From Phlegmacium glaucopus (taxonomy: Eukaryota; Basidiomycota; Agaricomycetes; Agaricales; Cortinariaceae), in assembly GCA_015039465.1 (NCBI GenBank), contig MU130570.1, positions 275,124-339,123 on the forward strand: a stretch of 64,000 bases of DNA. The letters run 5' to 3'. Below the pieces are notes generated by a model that saw only the letters and a program-made list of their open reading frames with translations, did no database searches and had not been told where the DNA came from. The stretch's first letter is position 1. The number at the start of each line of letters is the position of its first letter. Shown in pieces: positions 1 through 10,822 of this stretch. The position numbers and the translations under genes are program-made.

Positions 1-179
1 CTTTGGTTTTTTTTTTCTTTCTTAGGCCATGGCACTGACGACGGCAACCCCCCCTCAACAGAGTTCTTACTATGCACTACTCTGACAATGGGAACAGCAA
101 TGACGAAGATGCGTCTTTTTTTTTCTTTTTTATTTTTCTTTATTAACTACACTCCACATTGTTGGCAACATCAAAGCTA

Positions 180-400
180 CGATAAGCAATGGACGACATA
201 CAACGACATACCGCGACATACCACGACGTAGGATGACGACGATGTACGTCATCAACATCATACTTACATACTCGCGGCGACGCTGGCCAACCACAATGAG
301 ACGACCTACCACAACGAGACGACCTACCACAACCTACCACGACATACAACAACCTACCACGACGTACCACAACATACGATGATGACGATGTATGTCCTAC
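180..400. repeat. Degenerate short tandem repeat
   Basis: Imperfect repeats of about 10-12 bp built on CCTACCACAAC and GACATACCACGAC run through this stretch. Open frames here are repeat translations rich in Val, Arg and Gly and are not credible genes. Confidence 0.7.
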
Positions 401-719
401 GTCAACACATACTTCAAGTTGCGTCAAGGAAACACTCCGTCGTCGTTCACCGACCATTATGGGTACGTCCGGCTTACTTGTTCTTGCGACCGAATGCTGA
501 TAAAAGACCGAAACACGTAGGTATCCCACATCTCGCAGATGAGGATGACGAGTACCAGGGTATCATTATTTTTATTTTTATTTATTGGGTAACATGTGTA
601 ATTAGACAATGTACATTGTAGGTAGTTGGACAATATACATAGAGTTTTTTTTTTCAAGTACTTGGCTTTGAGTAAGAAAATGGTTCCAAAAAACCCGGAA
701 AAAAATAAACCAATACTAT

Positions 720-895
720 CTGAGCTCAGTACAGAGTACTATGGAATTATAAGGAGCTACTACAGAGTGCTATGAAGTCCCTATGTGATGCTATGTAGTG
801 CTATATAGTGTCTGCTGGACACTACAGAAATAGGGACCCATGCTATGGCACTATGGTGCTATAGAGCATTACATAGTGGTCCATAGCAGGGCCCG
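720..895. repeat. CTATG/GTGCTAT-rich fold-back repeat
   Basis: Repeated words such as CTATGTAGTGCTAT recur on both strands, so the segment can fold on itself. It lies directly before the hAT remnant. It could be a subterminal repeat array of that element, but no terminal inverted repeat or target duplication was found on this side. Confidence 0.4.
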
Positions 896-904
896 GGTTT
901 GCTG

Positions 905-1448
905 ATGTATGCCTCAGACTATGATTTGACCGCCTACCTCGAGACCTCCAAACGCCAACTCCATGATTATTACGAGATGAACTATGCCAACCGCAATACC
1001 AGTTCTAGTCCTGCGACTCCCACGCCATCGTCTTCAAGTAGCAATTTGACTAATAAGGTTGATTTCGTTGCGCGATACAAGAAAGACAGGATTTCAATCA
1101 ATGAACTTGAGGAATACTTTAAGCTTCCACGTGAAGACTTCAATTCCTGTGACTCTCTCAAGTGGTGGATTGGTCGGCAAGTTCAATTCCCCAATGTTTA
1201 TCAACTTGCTTGCGATGTTCTCTCAATTCCTGGTGAGACTTTTTTTGCTTTTTGCTGTACATTTCGATCTGATTGTGTATAACTTTTATTTGTTGACAGG
1301 GTCTGCTGTGGCTGTCGAGCGGATATTCTCTGGTGGCCGTGACACAATTTCCTTGCGTCGAGCAAGTCTTCATCCATCCACCATCCGTAGTCTAATGATT
1401 CTTAAGCAACACTTACGCCTTAAACGTAGTACTCTCCCTAAATTGTAG
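905..1448 (+). pseudogene. hAT-family transposase, C-terminal remnant
   Basis: Two segments, 905-1232 and 1300-1448, join in phase across a 67-bp intron (GTGAGA...ACAG). The product ends with a hAT dimerisation region: SAVAVERIFSGGRDTISLRR, followed by SLHPSTIRSLMILKQHLR. The ERIFS block is the familiar C-terminal hAT signature, and the upstream LKWWIGRQVQFPNVYQLACD also fits. hAT transposases usually have 600 or more residues; only about 158 remain and the DDE core is absent, so this is a 5'-truncated copy. The first ATG in frame is at 905, but the true N-terminus is missing. Confidence 0.8.
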
Positions 1449-1650
1449 ACTTAACTATGACAAAACTATGTTTTTTTGGTACCTATCCTACCCGTCACTA
1501 CCGTAACCCGTCAATGACCGTTATTTAACCCGTCCCGTCCCGCCAAGCTCTCAGACAACCTGAGCCCGTAACCGTCTACGGTAAAATTTTGACGGGCACA
1601 GACCGTGACATGGTGGTCCGTGCCCGTGACGGTCACGGTGCGCAGCCCTA
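1449..1650 (+). mobile_element. hAT 3' subterminal region and terminal inverted repeat
   Basis: After the transposase stop come repeated CCCGTNAC/ACCCGTC words, typical subterminal motifs. The stretch ends at GTGCGCAGCCCTA (1638-1650), whose complement TAGGGCTGCGCAC looks like a hAT terminus. The next base opens the tyrosine recombinase frame. The matching 5' terminus was not found, so the element length and target duplication are unknown. Confidence 0.6.
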
Positions 1651-1651
1651 G

Positions 1652-2782
1652 TATCAACATGACCTGACACCTTTAACTTCAGAGCTCCGTCCTCACTGTC
1701 CAGCCCGTGATCGCTTAAGGTTATGGACTCCCACCTTCTCAAGGTTCAGCCAGGCTACTGACGGTCCCGGCTTAGAGATAACCGATGCAGACCTTGAGCG
1801 CGTCATCACTGTCATCAACACCTCCTGGCAGCCCACGACCCGAGAGATGTACGGAGCTGGTTTGCTAGTCTTTCATGTCTTTTGTGACCAAAGGAATGTC
1901 CCGGAGGACCAACGTTGCCCAGCCGATCCCCTGCTCATGCTCACCTTCATCTCCAGCTGCGCAGGCGCGTACTCTGGTAAGACCCTCGCCAACTACTTTT
2001 ATGCAATCCGGGCCTGGCATGTTCTACATGGCGCACCATGGAGGATGAACCCCGCCGAAATGAAGGCGGCCCTCGATGGAGCCACCATACTTGCCCCACC
2101 CACCTCCAAAAGACCCAAGCGTCTTCCCTTGACAGTGCCGGTCATCGTATTGATCGCAGGAAAACTCGACCTGTCTAGACCTTTAGACGCGGCGGTATAT
2201 GCCTGCCTCACGACCACCTTTTACTCAGCTGCTCGTCTTGGTGAGTTTACAGTCGCATCTCTCAAGGCCTTTGATACAGCTTTTCACGTCAAGCCCTCCG
2301 ACGTCCGTCTTGACAAGGACCGCCATGGGTTCCAAGTCTCCGTTTTCCACCTTCCTCGCACAAAGACCACTCCCACAGGAGAAGATGTTTACTGGGCCTC
2401 ACAGACCGGTCCCTCTGACCCTCAGGCTGCCCTCGCAAACCACTTCCATGTCAATGCCCCATCGCCTACCGATGCACTCTTTGCTTGGAGGCACCCACAA
2501 GGCATCCGTCCCCTCACTCGCTCTGAGTTTCTAAAATGCATCAACTCAGTTGCATCTGACTTAGGCATCCCATCACTCAAAGGCCACGGTATTCGCATCG
2601 GCGCGACACTAGAGTACCTCTTACGAGGGACGCCTTTCGACGTCGTCAAGTCAATCGGTCGTTGGTCCAGCAAGTCTTTCCTCCTCTATCTACGGCAACA
2701 TGCAGTGATCATCGCGCCATACATCCAGGGTACGCCCATCATGGAGGCCTTCACCCGGTACACTATGCCCCCACCTCGTTGA
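1652..2782 (+). CDS. Tyrosine recombinase, 5'-truncated (Crypton/YR-retroelement type)
   Basis: The first ATG is at 1847, but the frame is open back to 1652, just after the hAT end. The extra 65 codons contain ELRPHC and ARDRLRLW, a helical N-terminal block I associate with Agaricomycete YR recombinases. The catalytic pattern is visible: first Arg in SAARLGEFT, HxxR in KGHGIRIGAT, W in IGRWSSKSF, and the candidate nucleophile Tyr in LLYLRQH. The enzyme would cut and rejoin DNA through a phosphotyrosine. With no RT next to it, Crypton and a detached DIRS/Ngaro-type integrase cannot be told apart. The N-terminus appears lost where the hAT element sits. Confidence 0.8.
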   Translation, partial: YQHDLTPLTSELRPHCPARDRLRLWTPTFSRFSQATDGPGLEITDADLERVITVINTSWQPTTREMYGAGLLVFHVFCDQRNVPEDQRCPADPLLMLTFISSCAGAYSGKTLANYFYAIRAWHVLHGAPWRMNPAEMKAALDGATILAPPTSKRPKRLPLTVPVIVLIAGKLDLSRPLDAAVYACLTTTFYSAARLGEFTVASLKAFDTAFHVKPSDVRLDKDRHGFQVSVFHLPRTKTTPTGEDVYWASQTGPSDPQAALANHFHVNAPSPTDALFAWRHPQGIRPLTRSEFLKCINSVASDLGIPSLKGHGIRIGATLEYLLRGTPFDVVKSIGRWSSKSFLLYLRQHAVIIAPYIQGTPIMEAFTRYTMPPPR

Positions 2783-3218
2783 GGTTAATTCTGGTAAGCT
2801 TTGCATAGCCGCCATCTGTTGTTTTGCCCACCTCCTAAAATTATGGGTGACTAAGACTGCGCTTGTCGCGTCGTTGGGGCTCCTTATACACGGGAGCCAC
2901 AGCTCGTCTTAGACCCCTCCTTTTTCTTAGATCAGGACACTTGTTTCGGCCAAAAGACCCTTCGGGTCTTTGCCCCAATAGTTACCATCGTTCACACGAT
3001 TAATCAGCTACCCTGATTAATCTTTTCTTTCAAAACAATACATACCGTTTAGGCTACATAGATTAAAGATTGTCTGGTATCAGTGTGTACCGCTCGAAAA
3101 TAACAGGTAACAATACGCAGCACAGCAAAATTTTAAGCTCAACTTCCCTAAAATATATACATTTGGGGGGTCACTTTGATCTGACGATGTATATTGAATA
3201 ATAAGACGGCAACGAGCA
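2783..3218. other. Intergenic, small hairpin
   Basis: No gene seen. The complementary octamers AAAGACCC (2953-2960) and GGGTCTTT (2964-2971) flank a 3-base loop. The hairpin may belong to the 3' end of the tyrosine-recombinase element. Confidence 0.4.
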
Positions 3219-5900
3219 TTACGCTGTCGAGGATTTAGGCATAACTGCAACAAGCTGTTCTAACGCAGCTGCAATCCGAGCCAAACTCGAATCAATGGAA
3301 GCAAGGCGACTGTTCAACTCCACAGGAATGAAACTGGTCGACCCTGAGCCTGGGGGTACATCTGAGATGGGTGATGTAGGTTTAGGAGGAACGGGAGGCT
3401 TAAAATCGTCCAGGGTGTCATCCAACACCGTTTCTTGGATTGGATAAGGCTCCAAGGAAGGTAATGTCACTGTTTCGGTAGCGTAGCTGATAGGACGAGT
3501 TTTATTGATTATATCGCCATAATCTGGGCATAGGACATAGCCAAGACACGCAAATCTCTTGACTGGCACATTCTTGCCTTCTTTCATCAAAAGCTTGAAT
3601 GCGTATACTCGACGACACGACAAGTCGATCAGAGCCCAAACGTTCCATTCCCATTCTCCATATTTATCTTGCCCGATTCCGAGATCCACCTCTGTTTCGC
3701 CCGTCTTCAAAGCTTTATGGACAGCTTTCTCCAGTTTGTTCACGTCGATGTTGGTGCCTCTGATCTTTACAACACCTTTATCTTCGCTAGGTGGTTCAAT
3801 GCTAACATGGTAACGTTCAACGGTAACTGGATTATCGAAGAAGAAGAATCCAAGATCGGAGTCTTTTTGTTTCTCGAAAGAGAATGGTTTGTATACATAT
3901 TCAAGGACAAGAGAGCATTCTTCGCCTTCGATGTCCTCGAGGATAAGTTTGATACGAACAGGTCGGTATCGTGCCACGAATGCCCTATTCCACCAGCGAA
4001 TGTTAACCTTAGAATCGTCTTCAGTTCTGGGTACCGTAACCTGAAATTTGAATATGCAAGATTGACGTGGTTCGAGGGTAACAGGGACCTGACAGTCTTC
4101 GAGCAGTTTACAGGACTCTGCAGGTCGGTATTCCGGCTCGCCAACAAGACGGAATGAGGCAGAAACTGCGGCGATAGTGATTGGATTTAATGATCCAGGA
4201 GCATGGTTGTTGAAAGCTGAAACAGTTCCTTCAAAGTAATCAGATGTCGTGTCTGCCAGCTTGGGATTGGCAATTAATGGGGGATCAGATGTCGTCCTAA
4301 GAATGATACGCAAAGAAGTCGAGGTTCTTGTCTTAAAGTTCGTACGGACTGGACGTGTTGGAGAGTCGCTGACTTCTGGTCCGACCCGAACGGTTTCTGG
4401 AAGGATATAGGGAGACGCAGGAGTATAGGACCGCATACCTCCTTCAGAAATTGTCAGGATATCGCCAGACTTGCTGCATGTCGACAAATCGATGGGACAG
4501 ACACGAACATAAGGATTTATGGATGTGGCAGATTTCGCAGTGAGGCGAACTCCAGTGATCTTTCCAGAGATGGAAAGAATCCATTCAGCCATTGCGTACT
4601 CGTTTTCGTTAGGAGAGGTCCGGTAGATCATAGTCCTACGGGACAATCGGACACTCTTAGTAATGTCCTCAAGCTCTTTCGCAGTAAATGTATTGAAATA
4701 GTAAGGGGTGTTGTACCAAATTCTGCCGACGGAGATGAGAAGTGTGTTTTCATCGATACGTGCACCACGGGACACCCAACGAAGGAGTAGCCCAATGGAC
4801 GCTTTCTGGACCTCATCGGTCTCCAAATTTGTATCTTCAACTGCGGTCCAAGAGTCAACAGTGTCCACGTAGCCTGTGATTGCATAAGCCCGAGGGAAGA
4901 ATGAGGCGTAAGGGTAGTCGCAATGGTGCTTGGCTCGGTGGGCATCGAATTGACAAGGGTGAGCAGTCCCGCAACATGGATAGCTCTTCGTCCAGCTCGA
5001 AAACTCTCCACGATGGAATGAACAGGCTTTAGGCCCGTTATTGTAGTTAGTAAACTCCTTGTCACATTGAATGCATTTGAATCGTTGTTCTGCTTCGGAG
5101 GCGTACATTTCCGCTGCCAGGCCCTTCAGACCGTTAACAATGGCAGAATTGACGTTGTCCTTTAGAATTCCTTCCAGTCGGAGATGATTTTGAGACATGG
5201 AATCTGCAATGTTGGAATTGAGCTGTTCCATGACGGAGTCATCCATTACGAGATGCTGCTGTTTCGCGAACTCCTTAACGAGCTCCCTGTCGTGCACGAC
5301 TGCATCAATACTGCCATGGCTAGCGATGAAAGTGTCCGCAGCAAGGTCTTCTGCATCGACAGGAATACCGCGAGTCAGGATATCGAGTTTGCCAGTTTGA
5401 TGTATCTGAAGACTCATCAAGAGATCGCTGCAGCAAGTGTTGATGCTAACGACAGATGCGGCGAATTTGTCGCGATTGGATATTCTGAGTCTTCGAACAA
5501 CGCGACTTTGTTTCCGATAAGACGCGACGAGAGCTGCCGCCTCCTTAAGCGCTTCGTTCATCCGGTCGATGACTTGGCGGGTTGCGGGGACGATTTCGAC
5601 CTTTTCAAGGGCCGGTAGATGACTGAGCATGAACGTTATGCGCTCGATGAGGTCGGTACATTTTGCATCTGCATCTTGTGCTCGTTGCTCGATGTCAATG
5701 ATAACTTTGAGAAGGATGAAGGCGGGTGCAACGAATGGCAATGCCTTTCCCGCATCTGAGAGCGCCCCAAGCACTTGTAAAGCCGATTGAACGGTGGGGT
5801 TATTAACCATAGGATCCACAAAGGAACTGGCAGCCGTCCCAAAAGTAGCCATTCTTTTTGGTTCTTGAGCAGGCATACCATTCTGCAGATCACGGGCCAT
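3219..5900 (-). CDS. MLKL-NTD/HeLo-like helical domain plus CHORD-like Cys/His protein
   Basis: An intronless 893-residue frame. Residues 35-170 are helical and hydrophobic (GKALPFVAPAFILLKVIIDI, then heptad-like helices and a CCSDLLMSLQ helix); this resembles the four-helix N-terminal bundles of fungal MLKL-like/HeLo-like cell-death executors and STAND adaptors. Residues 276-327 carry C276-x2-C279, C293-x2-H296, C309-C310, C316, H321 and C327, spaced like a divergent CHORD zinc module (CxxHxGxF...CC). Residues 340-780 look beta-rich and carry no motif I know. A Pro-rich linker (PPVPPKP) precedes a C-terminal amphipathic helix (RLASIDSSLARIAAALEQL). No NTPase motif is present. Met9 and Met17 are alternative starts. 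I infer a membrane- or complex-associated immune-type protein; function unproven. Confidence 0.7.
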   Translation of the reverse strand: MARDLQNGMPAQEPKRMATFGTAASSFVDPMVNNPTVQSALQVLGALSDAGKALPFVAPAFILLKVIIDIEQRAQDADAKCTDLIERITFMLSHLPALEKVEIVPATRQVIDRMNEALKEAAALVASYRKQSRVVRRLRISNRDKFAASVVSINTCCSDLLMSLQIHQTGKLDILTRGIPVDAEDLAADTFIASHGSIDAVVHDRELVKEFAKQQHLVMDDSVMEQLNSNIADSMSQNHLRLEGILKDNVNSAIVNGLKGLAAEMYASEAEQRFKCIQCDKEFTNYNNGPKACSFHRGEFSSWTKSYPCCGTAHPCQFDAHRAKHHCDYPYASFFPRAYAITGYVDTVDSWTAVEDTNLETDEVQKASIGLLLRWVSRGARIDENTLLISVGRIWYNTPYYFNTFTAKELEDITKSVRLSRRTMIYRTSPNENEYAMAEWILSISGKITGVRLTAKSATSINPYVRVCPIDLSTCSKSGDILTISEGGMRSYTPASPYILPETVRVGPEVSDSPTRPVRTNFKTRTSTSLRIILRTTSDPPLIANPKLADTTSDYFEGTVSAFNNHAPGSLNPITIAAVSASFRLVGEPEYRPAESCKLLEDCQVPVTLEPRQSCIFKFQVTVPRTEDDSKVNIRWWNRAFVARYRPVRIKLILEDIEGEECSLVLEYVYKPFSFEKQKDSDLGFFFFDNPVTVERYHVSIEPPSEDKGVVKIRGTNIDVNKLEKAVHKALKTGETEVDLGIGQDKYGEWEWNVWALIDLSCRRVYAFKLLMKEGKNVPVKRFACLGYVLCPDYGDIINKTRPISYATETVTLPSLEPYPIQETVLDDTLDDFKPPVPPKPTSPISDVPPGSGSTSFIPVELNSRLASIDSSLARIAAALEQLVAVMPKSSTA

Positions 5901-7629
5901 TCCAAGGTAGTCCCTGGTTTAGAATTTTAAGTCGAGTAAGCCAAAAGGCTTACAGCGGCGATGGGATATGGGCTCACATATCTAGCGCGTCAAGGCAACT
6001 TGTGTGTGCGATATTTTAACTTGAAAAATGGCTGAAAGAGTCTTTGTCGGTGGCAATGGCAGAGAAATCGAGCTTTTAAGGTAGCAACGGAAGAGAAAGT
6101 TTCTTAGCACGATAATTGCTACCTTGGGGCAGAATTAAATGACAAGGGCCTGCCAGAATGTATGATGGTCGCATGATCGTTGAACGTTGAATATTGACGG
6201 TTGTATTGGTTGCCCTGGCATGTTGTCCCTTTTTTGGGAAATTTATTTCTCACGAACGCATGCATCGAGCACTAGTAGTACTATGATTCTGCGAACAAAA
6301 TCCTCCGTTGATTATGGTAGCCAGCAATCTTTAAAGTTCGACACATGCACGAACTTATTTTGCTAGGCGGACCCGGCGTATCAGGAACATTTTTGTATGT
6401 ATAAATGTTGAGGGCATTGGATTCAGCTGTTTTGTTTTCGAAGTAGTCATACTCTGGCTCATTTCAAGCTATCGACAGGAATGTTCTACAGGATATCACG
6501 AAAGGGTACTTTCATGGAGTCTATAGCTCTCGACTCTAGCCTATCTGCGTCGTCTACATGAAAATCCCCCCCACACTCAACTCAGTTCCTCCCATGCCTC
6601 TGTCATCAACAGCTACGCACTCACCTCTCCTGACGATCTGAGCAAGATGGACTTCGCGGAATGCCTTCCTAAAACACTTACAAGCTACACCATGCCCCTC
6701 AAAAGTACAAGTGCCGCTACCATCCCAATGAAGAATACATAATGAGTCATCTCGGTAATGCTGCTGGTGTGGGGAGAGAATGCCTATTCCAAGGAGACAA
6801 AGAAAAATCGCTAGAGGAACTAGAGAACGGAAGACACTTGGTTGGGAAATTGATTGGTCTGCTTGAACTTGTCGTGCTGCGCGTTGGAGTACTTCTAGGA
6901 CCTGATGAAATTTTGAATTTTAACACTTCGTAACGCTGGTCTGGAGACTGGATTTGGAGACGTTCATATGTATGCCTCGCGATGTTTGATTGAGATGATG
7001 GTAGAGGCGAACCTGTGGTTTTGGTTGCCAGAATGGAGGCCGACGAAAGAAAATAGGCCAACCGTGCAAATTTATCCCGGTTCTTCTGGTCTGATCTTTC
7101 CTGTTTAATGTTTTTCTCCGACATAGACTCCCGCTTTCCCGGAAAATCTCCATCGAATCAAAAGCTTCAATCACCACCCTTTCGGTCAAATCAAAATGAT
7201 CAGTCACCCCCTGCGCCAATAATCGGCCCCCCTATTCGACGAGATGCTTGGATCCCTACTGGTGCCAGTAATTTCTGTTGTCGTCGCCGACGGTGAACGA
7301 CTAATGCCGCAAGTAGTTGAGTTGGACTGGTGCTTTTACTCTACTCGATGTTATTTCTGAAGGACCTGACATGACATGACCTCGACAAATTTCAAACACT
7401 TCTTTCTTTTGATTTTCTTCCTCCACTTAGCTCTTTAACTAAAACGAGCATATCTAGGCATATCTACACCCTACACTCCGCCGGTCATCTTTAATAGGTG
7501 AAGCGGGAGAGCCCGAATTGACATAAAAGTGAAAATTTCAAGGGTGGCCTACCATTTTTCAGAGATTTATAAGGGCAACTGTTCTACAACCTTTCTATCG
7601 AGGTCAGATTATTTTCCAAAGTTCTAAGC

Positions 7630-7998
7630 TCAAGATTTTATAAGTAAGCATAGATATACCATACCACGGCTGTCGGCTTTTTTTTCCCTGATTCGGAGTG
7701 CCGCTGCCTGAGAGTGCCAATGACAATCCGTCAAGTTGAATTCAACGGCGTCGGTGTTTTTATGTACGACATGATAATAATCTCTCGTCTTACCTTGTTC
7801 CAAGCAAAGATGTGAATGTACTGAGCCATCAACTCGAATTATTGCCACTGCCATGTCACCGGCGCCCGTAATGCAATGCATTATGCGGGCCTCGGCACAA
7901 GGTCTAAGCGATAGACAGTGCTTACTGCTCTGAACCTCTTCAGCGGGCAGTACTCCAGTCGAAATCTTTATAGCTCGAGGCCGGAAGGGCCGACGCAT
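7630..7998 (-). CDS. Hypothetical ORF, 122 aa
   Basis: An open frame with ATG start and balanced composition (GAGDMAVAIIRVDGSVHSHLC). A GTAAGA donor-like site sits after LCLEQ, so it could be the first exon of a spliced gene. No family recognised; possibly chance. Confidence 0.2.
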   Translation of the reverse strand: MRRPFRPRAIKISTGVLPAEEVQSSKHCLSLRPCAEARIMHCITGAGDMAVAIIRVDGSVHSHLCLEQGKTRDYYHVVHKNTDAVEFNLTDCHWHSQAAALRIREKKADSRGMVYLCLLIKS

Positions 7999-8288
7999 AG
8001 GAGTTTATTTGGGATTTATGCATATGTACATTCTCATTTCGCATAATATGCCTTAGGTATTACAATATTTACCTACTTTAGTCATTCGTGGCTGGAAACG
8101 GTCCTAAAATACTGTCTGTCCGTACATCGGGTCTAACAAATGCTGAGAGTTTCATCCGCGGGCCGCGGCACACTTGAAGATCCCACCTCAATCAATTTGA
8201 GACCGAGATCGGCCATTCGGATTACTGATTCCCCGGCGGCAACGATGCCGTCACGGAAGCCCTCCGCGCAACCACAGGCAACCGGTAG

Positions 8289-8387
8289 CTGTTTTCATAT
8301 CGATAGGCCATGAATCAAAAATACGCACATACAGATCTTACCACGTGATGTTCCAAAAAGGTAAATATCCTATCGATATGAAAACAG
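8289..8387. repeat. Perfect 19-bp inverted repeat
   Basis: CTGTTTTCATATCGATAGG (8289-8307) is the exact reverse complement of 8369-8387, with a 61-bp loop that contains CCACGTGATG. It lies about 180 bp beyond the 3' end of the DUF6533 gene. It could be a tiny fold-back element or a paired binding site. Confidence 0.75.
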
Positions 8388-8567
8388 TTGTAATACTATT
8401 ATGAAATTTATGGAGGTAATTAACACTTTCAGGGCCAACAAAACTCGGCTCAGAGAACACTATGGGGGGTCAGTGTTGAGAGAAGTACACTGCAAGTTGC
8501 TTCGAGTGCCAGTATCTGAAAGCCTAATTTCGACTTCTTATTTATTTACAGTGACAATTTAATGATA

Positions 8568-10624
8568 TTACTTAGTGCGAGCAGTGATAACATTAGTACT
8601 ACCCAGCTCCCGTAGCTCCAACAACTGATCTTGGTTTTCTTCATCACCTCGTCGAGGGATCTCATCAGGCTCCTCAACAATATCAGGGACGGCGGCGTGT
8701 CCCTCCGTTTCGTAAGTAGTAATACTTTTAGGACCACGAAACAATAATGTGGGGATTGCGCGACCATGGCGTGCCACCGTTGAAAAAGCTTGTTCAATGC
8801 TGATTGATCGAATGTTCATACTTAGTCTAGCTGCCTATACATTTGTCAAAGAGAAAGGATATGTGAAATTTATGACACAAAAACGTACAGCTATACATGC
8901 CAGGGTACTTGTTGGTCTGTAGAATGGCACATGAGCAATAAAAAGACAGAGCACCAGAAGAGACGTACTGTGAGAGAACAGAGAAGAGAAGCTTGTGTTG
9001 GCGAGCATAGAAAAAATTAAAGAATAAAAGGGCTGTAGATTTTTCAATAACGTTTGTAACGCAATGAGATTGTGTATACTCTGTATACATACAAGCTCTA
9101 CGTACCGGCGATACTGATGAAGTATACAACTGAGTCCCTGGAAAGAATTTTAATGCTGTTAATGATAAAGATTCGTTAGCGACAGTGGAATCACTCTTCG
9201 CTTTTGACGTAGTGGACCAACGTTGGTGTGAAGCTCTCATACTCTCTACACTTGTAGATGACCATGATTACGAGGATAGCTGACGATAGCAAAGGGTTAA
9301 GGGGAGAAATTAAACAAAAGTAATCCGTCAACTCACTTTCGATAATGAGTGGGTGCAACCACGATAAATAAGCCCAATCAGGAACGTCAATAATGCAACC
9401 GGTAAAAACGTCACCCCCTGCGATGCCTTAATAAATCAAAAAACCAATTATTTGTATCATTCAGGACTAATCGAGTCGGCCTCACTTCTGATTCTCGGCA
9501 GAGTAAAAGCTGCAAAAATTACACGCACAAGCGATTGAACTGTGCAATATGAAATTAAGAATAATACCCCTGTAGTTGACTGACAACATACCAAAAAATT
9601 GGATCATGAGGCAAAAGGCCATGGACTGTCAACAGAAAGAATAAATAGTCAGTATTTTTGACCGCAATATCACCAGTCGGACCTCTTCTAGAAGAGTGAA
9701 TTGCCATAGCCTTACCTTGGAATTTGCATCTGGCAACAGTTATATAAACGAACCCCTGGAATAGATTTTGGTATCGACTCACAAAGCGCAAGAACCCGAA
9801 TCATAAGCATTATTTCCACCATCATAATGGTGAGAAAAGAGTGTACTAGGGTGAAAATCCGCGCGTCACATCTATAAGCATATCCCGGCTGAGTATCCTT
9901 GCGGGGGAAAACGGAGGGGTCCAAACTTGCATCTAGAATATAAAGTTATTTATGGATGCCTGTACTCATTGTCTGTCTTCCTTACATTTTGTCCCACATG
10001 AATCACGTTGGCTGCCAGTGTCAAAGAAGTTTCAGAGATTGTCGGTCGAAATGTAGGAAAATCACGAACAGAACCCTTCAAATCTGTCGACTCAGCAGTG
10101 ATGTTAGAAGCCCTACCGCGGTCCAGTGGAACATTTTGTACAAACTCACAAAAAGATTGGTGGAAGGAAATAACGATTGACCATGAAGAGGAATTTGGGC
10201 AACCTCCATCGAAGACTATGAGTTCAAGACGTTGGAGGCTAAGTGATAATTCCAAAGATGTAACAACTCACGTCCAGATCCTTGTTCTCTGCAATTTGAC
10301 AGGTTGATTTTATCAGCCTGAGGGAAACGTGTACATGCTGGAAGACTTACCTCAAGGTTAAAAGTAAGGCAATAATCATAGATAAGGACGGCCTATCACG
10401 CAATCATGAGCCTAGTTCAAGTGGAGCGAAGAACCGGGGTTTAGTACTCACTAAAAGACCCACTGATCACAGTTAGTTGAAAAGTTAGTGCCGTTCGCTA
10501 TAATCCTCGAAAGGCTCTCACAATTGATATACTTCCAAGTTTGAAAAGAGTGGAGGAGCTTGTCGTTTTTGGCAATTAATTCAAGTTGCGAAGCCTCCCA
10601 ATCCGTTGTCTCCCCATTTATCAT
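8568..10624 (-). CDS. DUF6533-type seven-helix membrane protein, 16 exons
   Basis: Sixteen exons give one 360-residue frame. Exons, high to low: 10624-10522, 10462-10452, 10392-10351, 10288-10272, 10215-10150, 10011-9986, 9932-9783, 9729-9716, 9625-9592, 9539-9486, 9426-9337, 9279-9195, 9137-9106, 9032-8969, 8916-8889, 8834-8568. Every junction is GT-AG and keeps phase. Landmarks match the family: KYIN then AVLIYDYCLTF (helix 1), KFLFMVNRY, helix IMMVEIMLMIRVLALYANSK, GCIIDV...WLHPLIIE, DSVVYFISIA, and RLSMNIRS before an acidic cytosolic tail. The family is widespread in mushrooms, with seven-helix topology and no assigned function. Exons of 11, 14 and 17 nt explain why no long frame is visible. 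The exon 6 and exon 12-14 boundaries are least certain. Confidence 0.8.
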
Positions 10625-10822
10625 AGATTTATAAGTTGATAGAAGGAAAAACGGCCTCGGTCGATAACAATGTATTGGGGGGGGAGAGGATAAAATGGAA
10701 TGGCCTGCCCTGTCCAAACTCGACTACATGTCCTTATGTAAGTACGGGAGATTTGTTCTGGCAGGTTCTGGCCCGCCGGAGTCGTCTGAATAGGATTTTT
10801 ATCAACCGTAATAAATGAGTTA

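Larger units (their letters stand above)
5901..8567. other. Long gene-poor spacer
   Basis: Contains the promoter side of the 893-residue gene and no gene I can defend. Frames near 6747-7219 (minus) and 7108-7296 (plus) are short, Ser/Thr-rich, without recognisable motifs, and overlap on opposite strands. Confidence 0.4.

Noticed and set aside
3559..5618. Plus-strand frames inside the 893-residue gene
   Set aside because: Shadows of the long minus-strand coding frame.
6747..7219. Minus-strand frames of 99 and 125 codons as genes
   Set aside because: Ser/Pro-rich, overlapping each other, no motif and no convincing splice continuation.
9570..9591. A 22-bp intron in the DUF6533 gene (GTATGT...CTACAG)
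   Set aside because: Too short; the 52-bp alternative ending at 9540 keeps the frame and restores the GC...W..PLIIE block.
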